Assembly (NCBI GenBank): GCA_031472005.1
Contig: PZJY01000005.1
Span: 992,001-1,056,000, forward strand
Length of the DNA: 64,000 nucleotides
Origin: Tetracladium setigerum
Lineage: Eukaryota > Ascomycota > Leotiomycetes > Helotiales
Direction of reading: 5' to 3'
A program made the translations under genes and the position numbers. Positions 1 to 14,139 of this stretch are shown one piece after another (the stretch's first letter is position 1; the number at the start of each line of letters is the position of its first letter). Below the pieces are notes generated by a model. It did not search any database. It worked only from the letters and a program-made list of their open reading frames with translations, and had not been told where the DNA came from.

Positions 1-3000
1 GGAGTGTGCCTAACGAGGTCGTTCAAGATCTTGCGATGCTCTTCAGTGAACGTGAAGAACAAGCTTTCCATTCGTGACTCAGGTGCTGGACTTGATAGCA
101 TCATTTCCTTGCTAACAATTGGGGCGTCCTTCAATGTTGTATTCTTGCAAACAACCATCAATGCTTCGATGAGAGGGAGAAGAATCGTAGCGACATTGAG
201 CATGTGCTCGCGTTGTCTGATGGCGCTTAGACAGGCACTGAGCTTCTCCCACATGGGGCCAAAGGTAGAATTCTCATAGAGACTTGACAAAAGATCTTGT
301 TTCTCGACCAATTGAGACGATTCGCCGGCGTCAGCCTCAGAAGGCTTGTCTTTCTTCTCTCGCTTAGGATCAAAGAGATGATCAAGTGCTGTAAGAACGC
401 GGAGTAGTTTGTTCTGATCTGATCCACCAGGAGAAAACTTGGCTAAAGCGACACCCTGAATCTCCGTACCAGTTGTTGCTCGTTGGATCTGTGGTAGCAA
501 ATCCTCCAAATCAACAAGAATGACTTCGCCAAGAGCCTGTGCCTTGGAAATAAGTTCTCGTCCAAACACAGCCTTGGCACCGGGAATGGCCGAAAGATTT
601 TTGATGGTCGAGAGTGTTTCACGGAATGTTTTGGAAGAGCACTCTCGGGCGACGAAGATGTTGATCACCAACTGGAGGTTGTGTTCAGGGATAACAGGAG
701 GGACGATTGTTCGCACTTTCTTTTCGGGTTCCTTTGTTGCTGGTTCTGTCTTAGCCACTTCTGGAGATGCTGAAGCCTCGCCACTTTCGGTATTCGTATC
801 AGCTTGCGCTGAGGTAGCAGCCGGAGAAGTCGTCGTCTCAATCAAAGGCTCAATGACTGCTTCGTTTGTTGACGTCGAAGGATCAGCGACTGTTGGGGCA
901 GGAGCTTCAGTTGCTGTCTCTGTTGCCTGTGCTTTGATAGCATCCTCAGCCTCCTTCTGCTTGCGTTGCAAAGTCTGAAGTGGAGTGGTAACCATATTGA
1001 GTAAAGTAGAAAGAGACTCCATAACCGCCGAGCTCTCCATAATGAGGTCCCGATCCAAAAGAGCAAGCAGTGTATTCAGAGCATACTTCGAGGCCTTGTT
1101 TTCCTTGCCTTTGCCCTTGCGACTGAGGGTACGCTTCAACCCAGCGCCGGTGTCGTGTTCGGTCAAGAAGAAAGCTGGAATATGGAGATTGACTTGGTTG
1201 AGATAGCCAAGGCAGGTGAGGCATTGCTGCACCACCAAGAGAGGCGATGCATCCAGATTGTTGTTTTGTGCGACGGCACTGGATGGTGTATTCGTCAAGG
1301 CTCTCTTGAGTGAAGTTGGCGTCTTTGGTTGGGTATCCTTCGGTTGCTTGGCCTTCAGAGAAAGGTGATTGAAGCTGCGCTCAACGGCGGCCATATCGAT
1401 ACTTCCCTCTTGGAGAATATTGAGGAGAGTGGTAAGAACCTCATTTCGGTTATGACGATTCAAGGAAACGCTCTGAAGAACAGAATTGAGAGTGCTTCGC
1501 AGACTTCCTTGCTGGAAAATAAACATGAGACGCAAAAGTGTCGCAACACCAGGTTTGTCAAGCATCTGGACGATAGTGCGTCGCACAGGTCTCTGAGGAA
1601 CAACCTCGGCGTCACCGGCTGGTGGTGGTCCCCCATTTCGACGAACAAGCCCAGAGGTTCGCATGCGACTTGGATGGCCTCTCATTGCAGCACGCGCCTG
1701 TTCGGCGAGCTCTTGAGGAAGCATGGCCAAAGTATCTTCATCTTGTTCCAGAAGAACCTGGTTTCTGAGAACTGGGTCCAATGTCGCGAGAATGCTTGCA
1801 GCGTCCATATCATGAACTGGAGGGGCGCCGTTTGCAGCAGCAGCAGCACGGTTTTGTGCCTCCCTCTGTTGCCGACGTCGATCTTGTCGTTCTTGCGCAA
1901 CGATTTCAGCTCGAATATCCTCAGGCAAGGCATCCAGAAAATCTTGATCAAGTTCAGAAGGCTGTGCACCAGTTGCGGTGGCTTGGGATCGACGTTCTGC
2001 AACGGCAGACATGATGACTTCTTCACGGATCTCTTCGGGCAACTCGGCGAGGAAGTCTGCGTCGATACCTAGGTCAGTGATGTCGTATGGACTGCCGCGG
2101 ATCATGGTTGTCACTCTTGGGCGATCGGCAGCTGGGGTCTCCTCAGCTGGCACGGGTACTGCGCCAGAATCATTTGGTGTTTCTTCCACGCCATCCATGG
2201 CTTCAGTTGAATTTTCTTCTGCTGCATCCTCTGCATTTCTTTCTTCTTCGCCTCTCGCAGCAAGTTCCTCGGCGGCAGCAAGCTCAGCGGCTGCCTTGTC
2301 TTCTGCTTCCTTCTTCTCGCGAGCAATCTTTTCTTCGGCTTCTTTAGCTTCTTGTGCAATACGCTCCTCTTCTGCCTTCTTGTCGGCCTCCTCCTTGGCT
2401 TTTCGAACTCGTTCAGCCTCAACTGCTTTTGCTACCTTATCGGCCTCAATAGCAGGAGGTACCAATACAGATTGAATGATATTGGCAATATCGTGGGCTC
2501 GTTCTAAGTACACTGGACCAAATAAAAGCTTGGCTTCTTCGATCCATCGGGCTACAGTGCACTGTGGAGTAAAGAATGCGGCACTTCCGGGTTCCGCAGC
2601 GTCGCGTCGAGGTTCGTATCGATGAGTGCGTCCACCGAGCATCATTTGAAGATCTCGGGGCATTTCGATGCCGCCGGGGCTGATGTGAAGTTGAAGAGCT
2701 CCATTTCGGGCAAGATGACCGGGCAGTGGTGGTAGAGATCTCATTACTTCTTGAAGCAGTGCGGCAGTAGCAGGCCCTTCAAGAGGACGACCACCAAAGG
2801 TCATGTCTAACAAGTCTCCCGGTCCACCCATACCACCCATTGCCTGAAGGAATGCGCCCATCGTGTGACGGCCATGAGGATCTCTGGTCGCGGCAGCAAC
2901 ACCACCCCGCTGTAACAAAGGATTTACACCATCATCCGCGGAGCGGGGCGCGACCCCGACCCGGTGTGCTGATCGATGAGCATCGTGAAAGCGATGTCCT

Positions 3001-6000
3001 ACTGTGCCTCGGTTAGTGATAAAGGACATTTCTTCATCGGGAGCAAACAATCTAGCTTCGAGACGGAGCATTGCAGTGTTGCGCAGATGAAGACTGTGTG
3101 AAACTTGTGAAGGGGGCGACATACCACCGAGCAGACCACGAGGATCGCCAGGGAACGTTGGAAGGGGAGGGAATGCCCTACTGCGGCGGGGGAAACCAGC
3201 TGGTGGCTCAACATCATCCTGCCATGGAATAGGCGGGCCAGCTCCATCAACTAATCGATCAGCTGGTGCTTGGAAACAAGAGAGACGAATACATACGTGG
3301 ATACTGGTCAAACATCATCTCATCGTCTTCCATATCATCTTCATCATCATCGTCGTCTGTCCTAGTTAGCTTGAGGTCTGAGTAATCCACGATGTAACTG
3401 ACCTTCGTCTTCACCATCTTCCATGTATTCTCCTGGCATTGGATCTTCACCAGCTTCGATGCGCTCCATCATCTCGGCAGCACCTTCACCACCACCGCCA
3501 AGGCTTCGTAGAAGCTGACCAAGGGTACCATCAACATCATGAATTCCGTGTGCATGGGCTTCCTCTTGATCGGCTGCTTCGCCTTCGTAGTCTTCTTCAT
3601 CGACATCTTCATCTTGGTCTTCATCGCTTTCCCATTCGCCCATGTCGTCTCCTTCAACAAGTTCTTGAATATCGCCAATTTCATCAATGATTTCGACACG
3701 GCCATCATCGTCTTCGGAATCGTGATCCTCATCCTCATCCTCATCATCATCGCTGGAGTCGTCATCGTCCTCATCTTCGTCATCCTCCATGATGACCTCC
3801 ACATCAACACCGTGATCTCCAGAAAGACCTTCAATTGGACCCATGCCTTCGATTTCTTCGTCTTCATCACTGATATTGTCTTCGGCATCAATTTCTTCTT
3901 CATAGTCCATTTCTTCGTCGTATTCACCCTCGTACATCTCACCTTCTTGCCCTAGAGTGTCAAGTTAGTAGTGAACCTTTAAAGAGGACGATTATGATTC
4001 GTACCATCGTCAGAGTCCTCGGATGTTGAGTCTTCTTCTCGGCCAGGTTCAAACATGCCCAAGGTTGAATTTCGGAAAAGATCTGGTGTCTCTTCTCGCT
4101 GATCATCGATATCAGACACAGATGTAGCCGATTCAATCTCATCTGTATCCATTTGGCCAGGAGTGCCAGTGATAAGCTCGAGGTCACTCAAAGCCACCGC
4201 AGTTGAGGTGAGTGTTTTTAGAGGGCGTAAAATGTACTTCACAGCTCGCTTCGCCCCAGGGAAATTAAGATCCATATCAGCAATGGACGACGTGAGAGCG
4301 GTGATGAATCCCTTCTCAAACATGATACGCCTGAGTTGCTTTTGAGAAACAACCGCCACTGCTGAGTCCGTGATTACCAGATTGTCCTTCCCCGTCATGA
4401 GGTGGTTCATGAGATCTGCGAGTGAAAGCATTCGGGCATACTTCACATCTAAAGGTTCATTGACGAAGCTTGCTTCCTTGTAGGCTTTCAGAATGTTCTC
4501 CAACACGAAGCGGCGAACAAACAAAAGATCTGCTTCATTATCAGTGCCGAAATGCTCGGGATACTTGGCAATAGGTTGTTCTCCAGTTTTGCTTAGCAAT
4601 GCGGTCAGCACTGAATCGGCCCAAGTGGAGGTAACGAGCTTCTTTCGCAAGGCCGGGGTCTCCGCATGGTCTAGCGTCCCAATTGGAATTAGATCAAAGA
4701 GCAGATAGTTCACAACGCTTGACCGAGGTTTCGATGGAGTCATAGCGAGTGGGGGCGCGCTTCGCTTAAAGTTGATGAACTCGATCTTCGTGCGGTTGTA
4801 AGAAGAGAGCAACTCCGTAAGACATTGAAGAATGAAACATCGATAAATGTAAATTGGGTGATCTTCAGCCTTAAAGTCTTGTTTTGTTGGAGGTTTTGGG
4901 GCCTTGGTATCCTTTACTGCAGGGCTCTCAGAAGTTGGTGCAGATGATGTTCCACCCATACTAATATCTCCGTTGGATGAAGCCACAGGCTTCTCCGTAG
5001 AAGTTGTTGATGGCAAGGCAGGTTCTTTATCATCAACGTCTCGGTAATTCATCAATTCGCAGAGCAAGAAGTGGATGACTCCGTCTGGATTCTCCACGAC
5101 AGGAAATTTGATCTCGGCAACTTGCTTTGGTGCATCGGTCATCTCACTATCGATTGCCTCTGTCGACACTTTCACATCTTGAATAGACAGACCCTCCGTT
5201 GCTTGGACTGTAGGCTGGACCGAGTCCTCCGAAGGCTTTGGTGTAGCGGGAGTTTCTGTTTCCTTGAGAACAAGATTATTCCGACTGGGAGCATCCGGAG
5301 CTTGATAAGACCAACGACTGTATTTTATCATCTCATTGGTGACGCTGACGAAAAATTCTGGGTTGCGCAATGCACAGTGGGCAAGTGATCGCAGATACAG
5401 AGCGTGATCGAGGTTTCGTTGATTTCGGCTGCCTTCCATGAATGCCTTGATATCTGCTCGCATGATTTGCTTAACGGTTTCATCGTCTTCAATAATATGC
5501 CGCAGAATCAACATGAGAGGACTTTGGATGCGGGTGGAACTCGCTCCAGCAAGCTGTTTTGCCATTACGAATAGTCTCTGGATGTTTTTCTTCTCGCCCA
5601 TAGATTGTGCAACCGATCGACTGCGCGTCAGGATGACTAGAATGCGTAGAACCGAAAGCGCAAGAGATTCATCCTTGCCAATTCGAGGCAGGATGTCAAG
5701 GATAGCCTCCAGGAGTTGCTCACGCATATCCTGGGGAACGGCTGGTTCGACTAGCTCAAGAACTGGCGTCTCAATGACTTCCTTATCGTCCTTTGGAGGA
5801 GTCCATTTGGTCTTCTGCGGCTTAGCATCCTCGCTAAGAAGTAGCTCTATGATGAGGAGAATCTGAGAAACCCAAGGAGATGGCTCTTCTGCAGAGTGTG
5901 GTGATAACTTGACGAAGCTCAACAAGACGCTCAGATTATCATTGTCCTTTAACTCCCCAATAGCGGCAGCGTAAAAGTGCTTATCTCGGAGCAGCAAAGC

Positions 6001-9000
6001 CAGTAGATGTGCATACGCAGCAATCTTCTCTCCACAATTCTTCAGATCTTCTTCACCAGCAAATGAAGACAGCGCAACCACCAAGGTTTCACCCACGGAT
6101 TTTCGTTGCTGAACTGGGTCACTTGACTTGCTAACAACGGTTGAGATCAAATCAGCAATTTCAAAAGTAACTTCGCCGTGAGCATTGATCACATCAAGGC
6201 ATTTGTCGATGAGATTGTCTCGAATGGCGTCACGCTCATCGTTGAGATCGTCAATCGTGACTTGCTTGCGCTGAACAACATCTGGGGCGCTTTGCTGGGA
6301 CCCGGAAGCAGCTGGCGGTGCAGCAGAGGAGCTGCCTGGAGGAGTTCCAGTCACGTCTGGTGTAGTTTGACTCAACAATTGACTGACAGTCGAATCGGCA
6401 ATTGCATTTGTTTCTGCAACGGAAAGCACTGGCTCAAGATCTATTGACATGTTGCGCTCATCTGGAGTTGCAGTACCCGTTGATGTGCTTGTTCGAGGTC
6501 GGGAGGATTCTCTTGCAGATGACGATGAGACAACATCGCCTGCGGGAACAGGGTGACGTCTAGTCTCCCCATGACCCTCATCTTGCATCTCTCTGCAATA
6601 TTCAATTGCGAAGGTTGTATTGTTATTGCAGCGGTACAGAGCTTCAGTCACAATCTCAAGATCAAAACCGAGAGACTCCAAATTTTCCAAGCCTTCAGAA
6701 CTGGGCCGGAATGTCTTTCGACGGTTTGCCGTGGGCGGGGTGATCTTGTCGCTTCGCTTGATGGCATTTGATTCGCTGTCTGCCATGGCAATGTTGCGAA
6801 TTACTTCGATGAGCTTTTCTGAAATCTGACTCGAGCCCTTTTCGATGAGATCTGACTCCCACAGCTTGCGAGCAATTGGCAACACGGCCATGCGAAGTTC
6901 AACTAAAAATTGAGAGGTAGAGAACTGGTCGGAACGGGGGCGATCTCTATCACGGGATGACATGGCAATTGTCTGAACCGATTCGGTCACATGTTTCCCA
7001 TTGACAATTCGACTGTACATTTCGAGAATGTTCCTTGTCCCAGCGGTCGCTAGTTCAACAAGGAAAAGATCTTCCGGCTTTCTCTGGCTTGCCTCAAGAA
7101 GACTCGGTGATTGGATTTCGTTTGTGTATGCTTCAAGAATACGATTAATCACTTCAAACCCGGAGTTCTCCTTAAATGCTTGCAAGACGATTGTGATGGT
7201 TGATGTGGGCGCTCATTGTGACGCGGAACTAAAAGCTGTTAGCAATTGACGAAATGGACAATTGCGGAATAACATACCATCGACTAACATGTCATCCAGA
7301 ACGTGCAACATCCCTATCCAATATGAGTAGTTTTCAAGCGACCGCTCAACATCAGCGGGAGCCAACTGAGTGAGAATAGTCTTTGCCAAGGCTTGAGCGA
7401 TAGCCGCATGACTCTGTTTTTGAAACTGGTCAACGCTTCGTTTTGTTACCAGAGCCTTACCAAGTGTCTGGAAGAAAGGCGAGATGGTACGGGAGATCTT
7501 GCTAAGAAAGTATCGAAGAGCCTGGAAATTTTTGAAATTGGCAGTCTCTTGTTCCGAAGTCGTTGGAAGCTTTGGCTTTCTCTCTTGATTTGCGGCAGGC
7601 AGGGATGCGGTACCAATCGAGGTAGATGCATCATCCGCAGATATAGGCGCGGCATTCATTACAGGTGTATCGGCTTGAGCAGCGTCTACAACAGGTGTCT
7701 GGCTACTGAGAATATTGTCGGCCACAGGTTCACGATAAAGGGGATCCTTGAATCGAGTAGCATTTATCCAGTAGTCCGGGACCAGCTTCTGCATGTGCAT
7801 TTCCTCCTTGAGAGAAGCACCCAAGAGAGGGCCTAAGCTCTCGACAAGTCGGATATAGTAATCAGATAGATTCAGCTGGTTGAAGCTTGTGCTGGCACTT
7901 CGATGATTGTATACTACTGATGCTTGAAAGCAAGAATGAATTGTGGATACCAAGGACTGGAGGTTAACGAAGCCTTTGGCAAATATGGTACCACTTGCGA
8001 TCAAGTCAATATCAGCGGATCCTCGAGCGTCGGAGTTCACAAAAGGAGCGAAAAAAGAGCTGCTCTCAGTGTGCTTTGCAAACGGGGCAAGTGCGTCTGT
8101 TGCAACTTGGGCTCGTCTGAGAAGTGAAGGCATTGTGAGATGAGGTTTGCTCTCTGCTAGCAATGCAACAACAGATTGTAGAGTACGGCTTGCTGATCCA
8201 TCTCCGAAGTCATATGACAGGCATGGCGACTCGGAAAGATCGAGAACAAACTCAATGCCTCCCTTTGAGCTGAAATCATTCCGAACAGACGAATTACTGA
8301 ACATAGTGGATAGAAATGTAGCAACAGCAGTAACGAACGGAGTCATCGAAGCTGTGCCTGGCGGGGTGATTTCTGGAATAGCAGAACTGTCTACGGTAAC
8401 AGTGTCTACGTCTTGCATTTCGATGTCGACGTTCTCGCCAGTCGCCCTTTCTTTACCCTTTGAGGAGGAGCTAGCCAAAGATTGTTTGACATGCTGGTCA
8501 GCAATGATGGTTTTCCCAGAAATATCAGTTGTCCATAGCTTAGCGCCAATCTTGTGCTCTTCGGCCTTCGATTTGCAAAGATGGCTCACTCTGGCAACCA
8601 TGGTGAGGATAGCACGCATGATGGCGGATTTGAGGGGCGGGTGATGGCGAACTAATTCATCAAACGTACTGCCAAGATTGCTTGGGAGATCCTTGTTATT
8701 CTCCATGCATTTGACATGCTCGGGACTCTCGAATATCTCGAAGAAGCTTTCCAATGCACGAGAAGCCTGAAACATTTTCATTCCCGCAGAATTCAGACAG
8801 ATAGCGCCGAATGCTTGTGGAATGATGATGATGGTCTCTGAAGTTGGCATGATGCCCTTAGCCAGTTGTCTGTCACGGGGAGCTTGGAGCATGGCCAAAG
8901 TAGGTCGTTCAACCATAATTGGGACCTCATCCTCACTTTCTGGGTCTGACGGGGGCGAACTTGCTTCCACATCAGAAGCTGCCGATGCAGTTTGTGTTTC

Positions 9001-11326
9001 TGGCTTATCCTGCTCCAGGGGCATTGTGATCGAGGTGTTTGTCACCGCCTCTAAAAGACCTCGGCTGAGACCAGCCTCCGCGATGACAGCGAAGCTCGTA
9101 GGTTCATTGTTGATGAAGTCGTTGAGAATGCTTACTGCGTTGGTCCAGACAATGGAGCCAAAGCAGTGGGAGTTCCCAATTATCTGACGTAAGCTTGCCA
9201 ACAACTGAGAGGAGTCGATCAAGTTTCGCAGAAGCCGATCAAAATTGCCACCATAACCGCCCGCAGTAGTCATCATATGGTGAATGAACTTGAACAGCCA
9301 CTTCAAAGTCTGTTGTTGAAAGAATGGAATCTCATAGTCAACGGCTGCGGATCCATACTCCGATTTGATTCCTTTTCCAGATGCAGCATTTTCAGCGGCG
9401 TTCTTCACTTCGTAGACAATTAAGTTAGACACCACGTCCAGGCCATCGGCGTTAACTAGGGTCTGGAAAGCATCTCGAGTGCTGTACAAGAGGGAATCCA
9501 GGAATGTTAGGACAGTGACCTGGTAACGCTCAGCAATGCTGGCTCGCATACCCAGAACCTCGACAAGAATTGGAACCAGACCAGCGGTCACCAAATCACC
9601 GCCAGTGCGTGGATTGCCAGACAGCGAAGACACCAGATTGAATAAAGCACATCGCCAGAGATCTGCCTCAGTCTCCTTGTCAGAGGTATCATCCGCATTC
9701 ATCTCCGCAACTGCCTTCCGAATGACATAGAGAAGTACGCCATGGTTGACATTAGTATTCAAAGCTGCACATACGTCTGGAAACTTGATTTGATGCTCGG
9801 CAAGAGCACTCAGTGCATCGAAGGCAATGCTTTGTAAAGGTCTTGGCACCGAAATGTCACCCTCGGTTGGTGGATGAACCAACTCTGCAAGTTGGTATAC
9901 CAGCTGCAATCTGCGAGGCTCTTCGCTGTCCTGCTTTAGCACGGTATCAACAAATGTCGATTCCGAGTGGATGTATGCCAAATTCGTGATTGCAAGTAAT
10001 CTAATCGCTAACAATTGCCTCCTAGTTTCCAGGGATGTTGTTAATGCTTCTGCGATTCGAAGCTTGGCCAGAAGTTCGTATTGCAGAGGCTGAGGCAACC
10101 CAGGCATGTTCTCACTTAAGATAGCGTGTATACCAACAGATTTAAGCTTTGAAGAAGAAACCTCAATCACCTTGAAATTAGGCGTCGGCTGTTCGTCGTT
10201 GGAGGTAGGGAATGTCGTCACACGAAAACCAGGACTTGATGGATCCTCCAAAGTAGCTTGTCGGGCTACTCTTGAACCATTCGGAACAAGATTTGATGCG
10301 CGGCGGATGGGAGTTGGTGTGGTTGGATTGTTTGATAAAGTCGGAAGTGCAGGACGCGGAGTTGTCGAATCTTGTTCGACATTTGCCTTTGGGTAATATG
10401 TGAGTTTGACATCTCCCCATTCTCCCCATGATATTGCTGCCTCCGGTCCACTTCGTGCACCTTTGGGGCTAGCATGAATACCATTTCCACCCTTTACCAG
10501 TGATACAAGATCATTAGCATGTAGAGTTGAAGTAGTTGCCTTCAATGATGCGCCCGCACTGGTAGAGATAGCCTTCTCCTTGCCTTTGACGGTCGGCGTT
10601 GTAGGTGTACCTGGCTGGGCAAAATCGGGCGAAGTGGTAATTGTCTTAGCAAATGGAAGAGCCAGCTGTAAAACCCTATCAAGATCGATGTTGTAATGAT
10701 TTGCCAAGAGAGCATTGCTGACATGACGAACAGGAATGTTCATGCGCTTCATTGCAGCCTGGTATCTCTGCGCTAGTTCCAGAGATAGCTGTAGGGTTTC
10801 TTGAATTAGAGACAGAGACGTAGTGTTGAAAATATTACTGAGGTGTGCACTGCTTGCGTAAATGCTGCGATTGCCGCAGTTTTGCAAGAGCATCCTCGAA
10901 AATTGCAGGATTGCCTCCACCAATTGTCTGTCTCCATCCTTGCCGTATCCTAACTCCTCCAAGTTGTATTGCTCGACCGGTACCTGCTCGCCATTGTGGG
11001 ACTCGAGGACTTTGCAGCTGAAGTCTATAGTCTGGGGGCCCTCATGCAGCTTGTATGTACTGCAGAAATTTTCAAGAACGACGTCAAATCTATTAAGGAG
11101 TGGAATCCAATGATACAGGTCGCCTCGAGGAAACGGCCACTGGGTGGCGAATGTGGAGAGGTGCTGGGGTAGGAGGGGTAGGTCGATGGAACTCGCTGTG
11201 TTGCCGAAGTCTCTGACATACGGTGGCTGCAAAACTGTTAGATACTGTGTGACCAGACTCGTAGAAACCAAAACGTACCAGCGACTCCGAGTGCTTCGCC
11301 TGCATAGTCTTGTTGATTCGGACCAT
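1..11326 (-). CDS. tom1: Tom1/HUWE1-type HECT E3 ubiquitin ligase, 3' end (HECT) outside window
   Basis: Giant E3 ligase of the Tom1/HUWE1 family. Exons read on the minus strand: 11326-11279, 11226-7278, 7211-4005, 3951-3403, 3356-3297 and 3250 to beyond base 1, about 3,690 codons in view. Start chosen at MVRINKTMQ, joined in phase to PPYVRDFGN. Domains in order: armadillo-like DUF908/DUF913 region (roughly residues 90-800), a UBA-like segment near residue 1500 (LESLGFDLEIVTEALYRC), an acidic Asp/Glu tract in exon 4, and UBM/DUF4414 motifs (DADFLAELPEEIREEV, DQDFLDALPEDIRAEI). The frame leaves the window at FFTFTEEHRKILNDLVRHT, the segment that precedes the HECT domain in this family, so the catalytic Cys is not visible. 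Introns are 47-66 nt with good branch sites (TGCTAAC, CTACTAAC). The third splice into exon 5 (acceptor GGACAG) is the least certain. Family function: nuclear ubiquitination of histones and ribosomal or mRNA-export proteins. No frame break was seen in 11 kb. Confidence 0.93.
3403..3951 (-). other. Acidic Asp/Glu-rich tract in Tom1
   Basis: Exon 4 of the ligase encodes an almost uninterrupted acidic stretch made of GAT, GAC and GAA codons. HUWE1/Tom1 proteins carry such a tract between the UBA-like region and the DUF4414 part, where it is linked to binding basic clients such as histones. Its antisense frame gives a long hydrophobic open frame that mimics a membrane protein and should not be annotated. 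Confidence 0.85.
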
Positions 11327-12718
11327 GGTGATGGTGGGTGCGGTAGGACCGCGGATCAATAGTTATCGACCCCCTCCACTGTCTCCAGATCGATCTTAGC
11401 CGTTGACAGCGTGGCAGGTGCGAGAGGAGCGTCCGTGATAGGACTTCCTCAAATCTATGTCACAAAGACTGTATGCGTGGGGCGCTGGAAAGGTCGTCAA
11501 CGATGTCGGTAGCCCCGTGGATTTGCAGGTCGGTTTTCACGGAAGCGCAGTGGTGACCTGGTCTGATGTTCGAAGGAAGGACGGATACGCCTCTGAGAAG
11601 AGTTGGTGTCGCAGATCGTCAAACGCGTGAGATGGCGGGGAAGGATTTAGGAAAAGAGTGTAGGGTGGTTGAGAGGTATCGAATCGAAATGAGTGTGTCG
11701 AAAGGTACGGTGCAGGCGCCTCTCGATTTCTCAGGTCGCTCAATAGGCAGGGTGAATAGAACTGGCCCGGGGTTCCAGCGGTGAATATGGAAGGCCGTCG
11801 ATGAAGATGGTGTTTGGGAAGATGTTGGTGGAGATCGAAGGTTGGTCAGGTAGGCAGAGTTGAGAGGATGGAAAGTTGAGATGGAGCTCGGGAAGCTTTG
11901 AAAGTCAAACGCGTTTAGGCTCGCTAATAAAAAGCGGCTTTGCGTCACCTTTTCGATGCATATATGAACTTCACAGAACACATGGAAAAAGTTCTGCACT
12001 CAGCCTTTGTGATTGACAACGATCTGGTATGTATATGTCTGCATAGAAAGTTCTATCATCACACAGCTCTGAAGGCGGAAGGCTGATTCTACCTGCATCC
12101 TTTTCTTTAATTGATTCTACTAATTCCTTCTTGCTGCTCGTCATCGCGGCTACGACAACTTTCAGTTTGTTGCGCCTTGTTACTAGGCACCGACCGAAGT
12201 ACTCCAGATCATACTAATTTATCTTCCATTGTTAGGTAGGTACCTACCTGCCTGCCTACGATCTATGAGCCAAACCAGACCAGATTCATAAAGGATATTT
12301 GGCTAACATGTTTGGAAGACTTGGCAAGTTTCTTCACCTGCGTCAATCACGAAAGGCCGTTCCAATTCCAAGACGAGAGAGACATTGGAAGCTGGAAGTT
12401 GGAAGTTGGAAGTTAGAGAAGATGAAAAGAAAGTGGTGGTCATTCAAAAGTTTCAGCTGATCCAGTCCTAGGATGAAGATGTATTGACACTCTACTACAA
12501 TCCAACGAGGGTTGAGCTTCTTGGATCTTCGTTTTGCAAGCAAGGTCCTCCTACCTTAGGCCGTGAGGCTGCAAGTAAGACTTACAGTACGGGTTGGTAT
12601 TTACAATCAACACATTTCGAGTCGATGGAACCAGCCTTCAAAGACACGTGATTTCGAATATTGCCCAGAACTAAGCATTACTTGCAAGACGGTAGGTAAG
12701 GCAGGTAATAATGGAATA

Positions 12719-12741
12719 ATAAAAATAATAATAATAATAAT
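12719..12741. repeat. AAT trinucleotide microsatellite
   Basis: Short, nearly perfect run of AAT/ATA units in non-coding DNA upstream of Tom1, seen directly in the sequence. Confidence 0.8.
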
Positions 12742-13158
12742 GGCCAGATGACGATATTTTGGTTCCCTAGTCTTTTCAAGGTCGACAGCTGCTTGACAGC
12801 ACACATGTGGGTCGGGGCAGAGATTATTGATGTCTTGTGTTTCATGCACTAGATCTCGAGTAGTTGAGCCCAGCCGCCCCCAGCCGAACAAGCCATGAGG
12901 ACCAACAAATGTTGATCGAGTGAACACCAACAGAGAAAAAAAGGAACAATAAATGTAAGAACATAAAAAGCAGTTCCTTCTGTACGTATCTACCCAGGGG
13001 AGGATGGTTATTATTATGGTCTCAGCTCATCATTTGCATCCTCCCTCCTTCATTCATACTTCCCCGGATCCGTACTTCGTACCCAGAAGCAAGATCCATT
13101 ATTTGCTGGGACCATTTTTACTTAATTACTATCAAACGAGGCAATTAATTATTCGGAC

Positions 13159-13160
<2 letters not shown>

Positions 13161-13191
<31 letters not shown>
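13161..13191. repeat. ACA/CAA trinucleotide microsatellite
   Basis: About ten perfect CAA-type units. They would read as poly-Gln in a short open frame, but nothing else supports a protein there, so it is treated as a non-coding microsatellite. Confidence 0.85.
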
Positions 13192-13193
<2 letters not shown>

Positions 13194-14139
13194 AACAAAA
13201 CTAGCTCAATTGTATTCTCGACATCATCGTGTTAAATATAACTAACTAGGCACCTCCTAGGTATGTTCTCTCTCATGGATGACAAGATGCAGGCTCAACG
13301 TTCCCTATCACGAGACATTCTTTGTCTTGAAGTAGACTCAACTCAGTAGAGTGAGTACTTAAGTACTCTTACCTATTCGACAACCAAAGTCTAAAAGTTC
13401 ATTATTCACCAATGAATTCATGGAAGCCGCTGTTCCTTACGAGATGTTTCAGTGTTTCATCCAGATCCTCCGAATTCCAGCCCTTGTTGGCACTTTAGCC
13501 GGTATCCCTGCAGCGGGCTGGTGGCTGCGAGGCTGCCTCGTCCAATTGTTGCTCCAAATATAGATTGATTGTTCGTCTTGAGAATAGCAGAGCTGATATG
13601 ATGCCAAACATATCATCCGAGATCTGTCCCTCCAGGTGAATAATCTCGAAAGTGACGGAACGTAGAAGGGCGATTAGAATATTAGTAGAAATAGATAGAT
13701 ATACAATAATAGTGATCAATTATTCACCATCACAATCATCATCTATTTACTCGCGGCCACCAGCCACTCATCATCTTAATCTCCCAGAAAGCTTGACTGG
13801 CCGGCCACCTTCCCCTGTCAACTTTTTGCTGCTACGCGTGCACCAGACAGACAGACAATTAACTAGCACACTCAACCAACCTCAACCTCAACTCCCATCC
13901 TCCTAAATTCTCCAATTTTCTGCATTACTTCTCTCTGTCCGCAGGCCTCCCATTCATCTCTGTCTCTGCCACTTCAAGACTGCCTCATCTCAAACCAGGG
14001 GAGCAAGATTAGCCACTCTTCCCATCATTCACAAGCACGCGGGCAGCCGTCCTTGTTTGATGGACTCGACCGACCACTACTCCTCCTGACCTCCCATTAC
14101 ACCACTCAACGCCCATAACCCGAACTCCAGATCCTCACC

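Larger units (their letters stand above)
11327..14139. other. 2.8 kb non-coding region between divergent genes
   Basis: This holds the shared upstream region of the Tom1 ligase (minus) and the TBC gene (plus). I see no credible gene: open frames here are short, serine/proline-rich and lack family similarity. It contains an AAT-rich microsatellite (about 12719-12741), an ACA microsatellite (about 13161-13191), a 16-bp perfect palindrome at 12234-12249, and a pyrimidine-rich leader just before the TBC start codon. Confidence 0.7.

Noticed and set aside
1329..2072. 247-codon plus-strand open frame
   Set aside because: It is antisense to the Tom1 coding exon, which has clear family motifs on the other strand.
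3539..3955. Hydrophobic plus-strand frame resembling a membrane protein
   Set aside because: Antisense of the acidic tract of Tom1; the hydrophobicity follows from complementing Asp/Glu codons.
11619..11999. 126-codon minus-strand frame upstream of Tom1
   Set aside because: Ser/Pro-rich, no motif, most likely within the Tom1 5' leader.
13004..13195. Frame ending in poly-Gln
   Set aside because: Produced by the ACA microsatellite; no other protein-like content.
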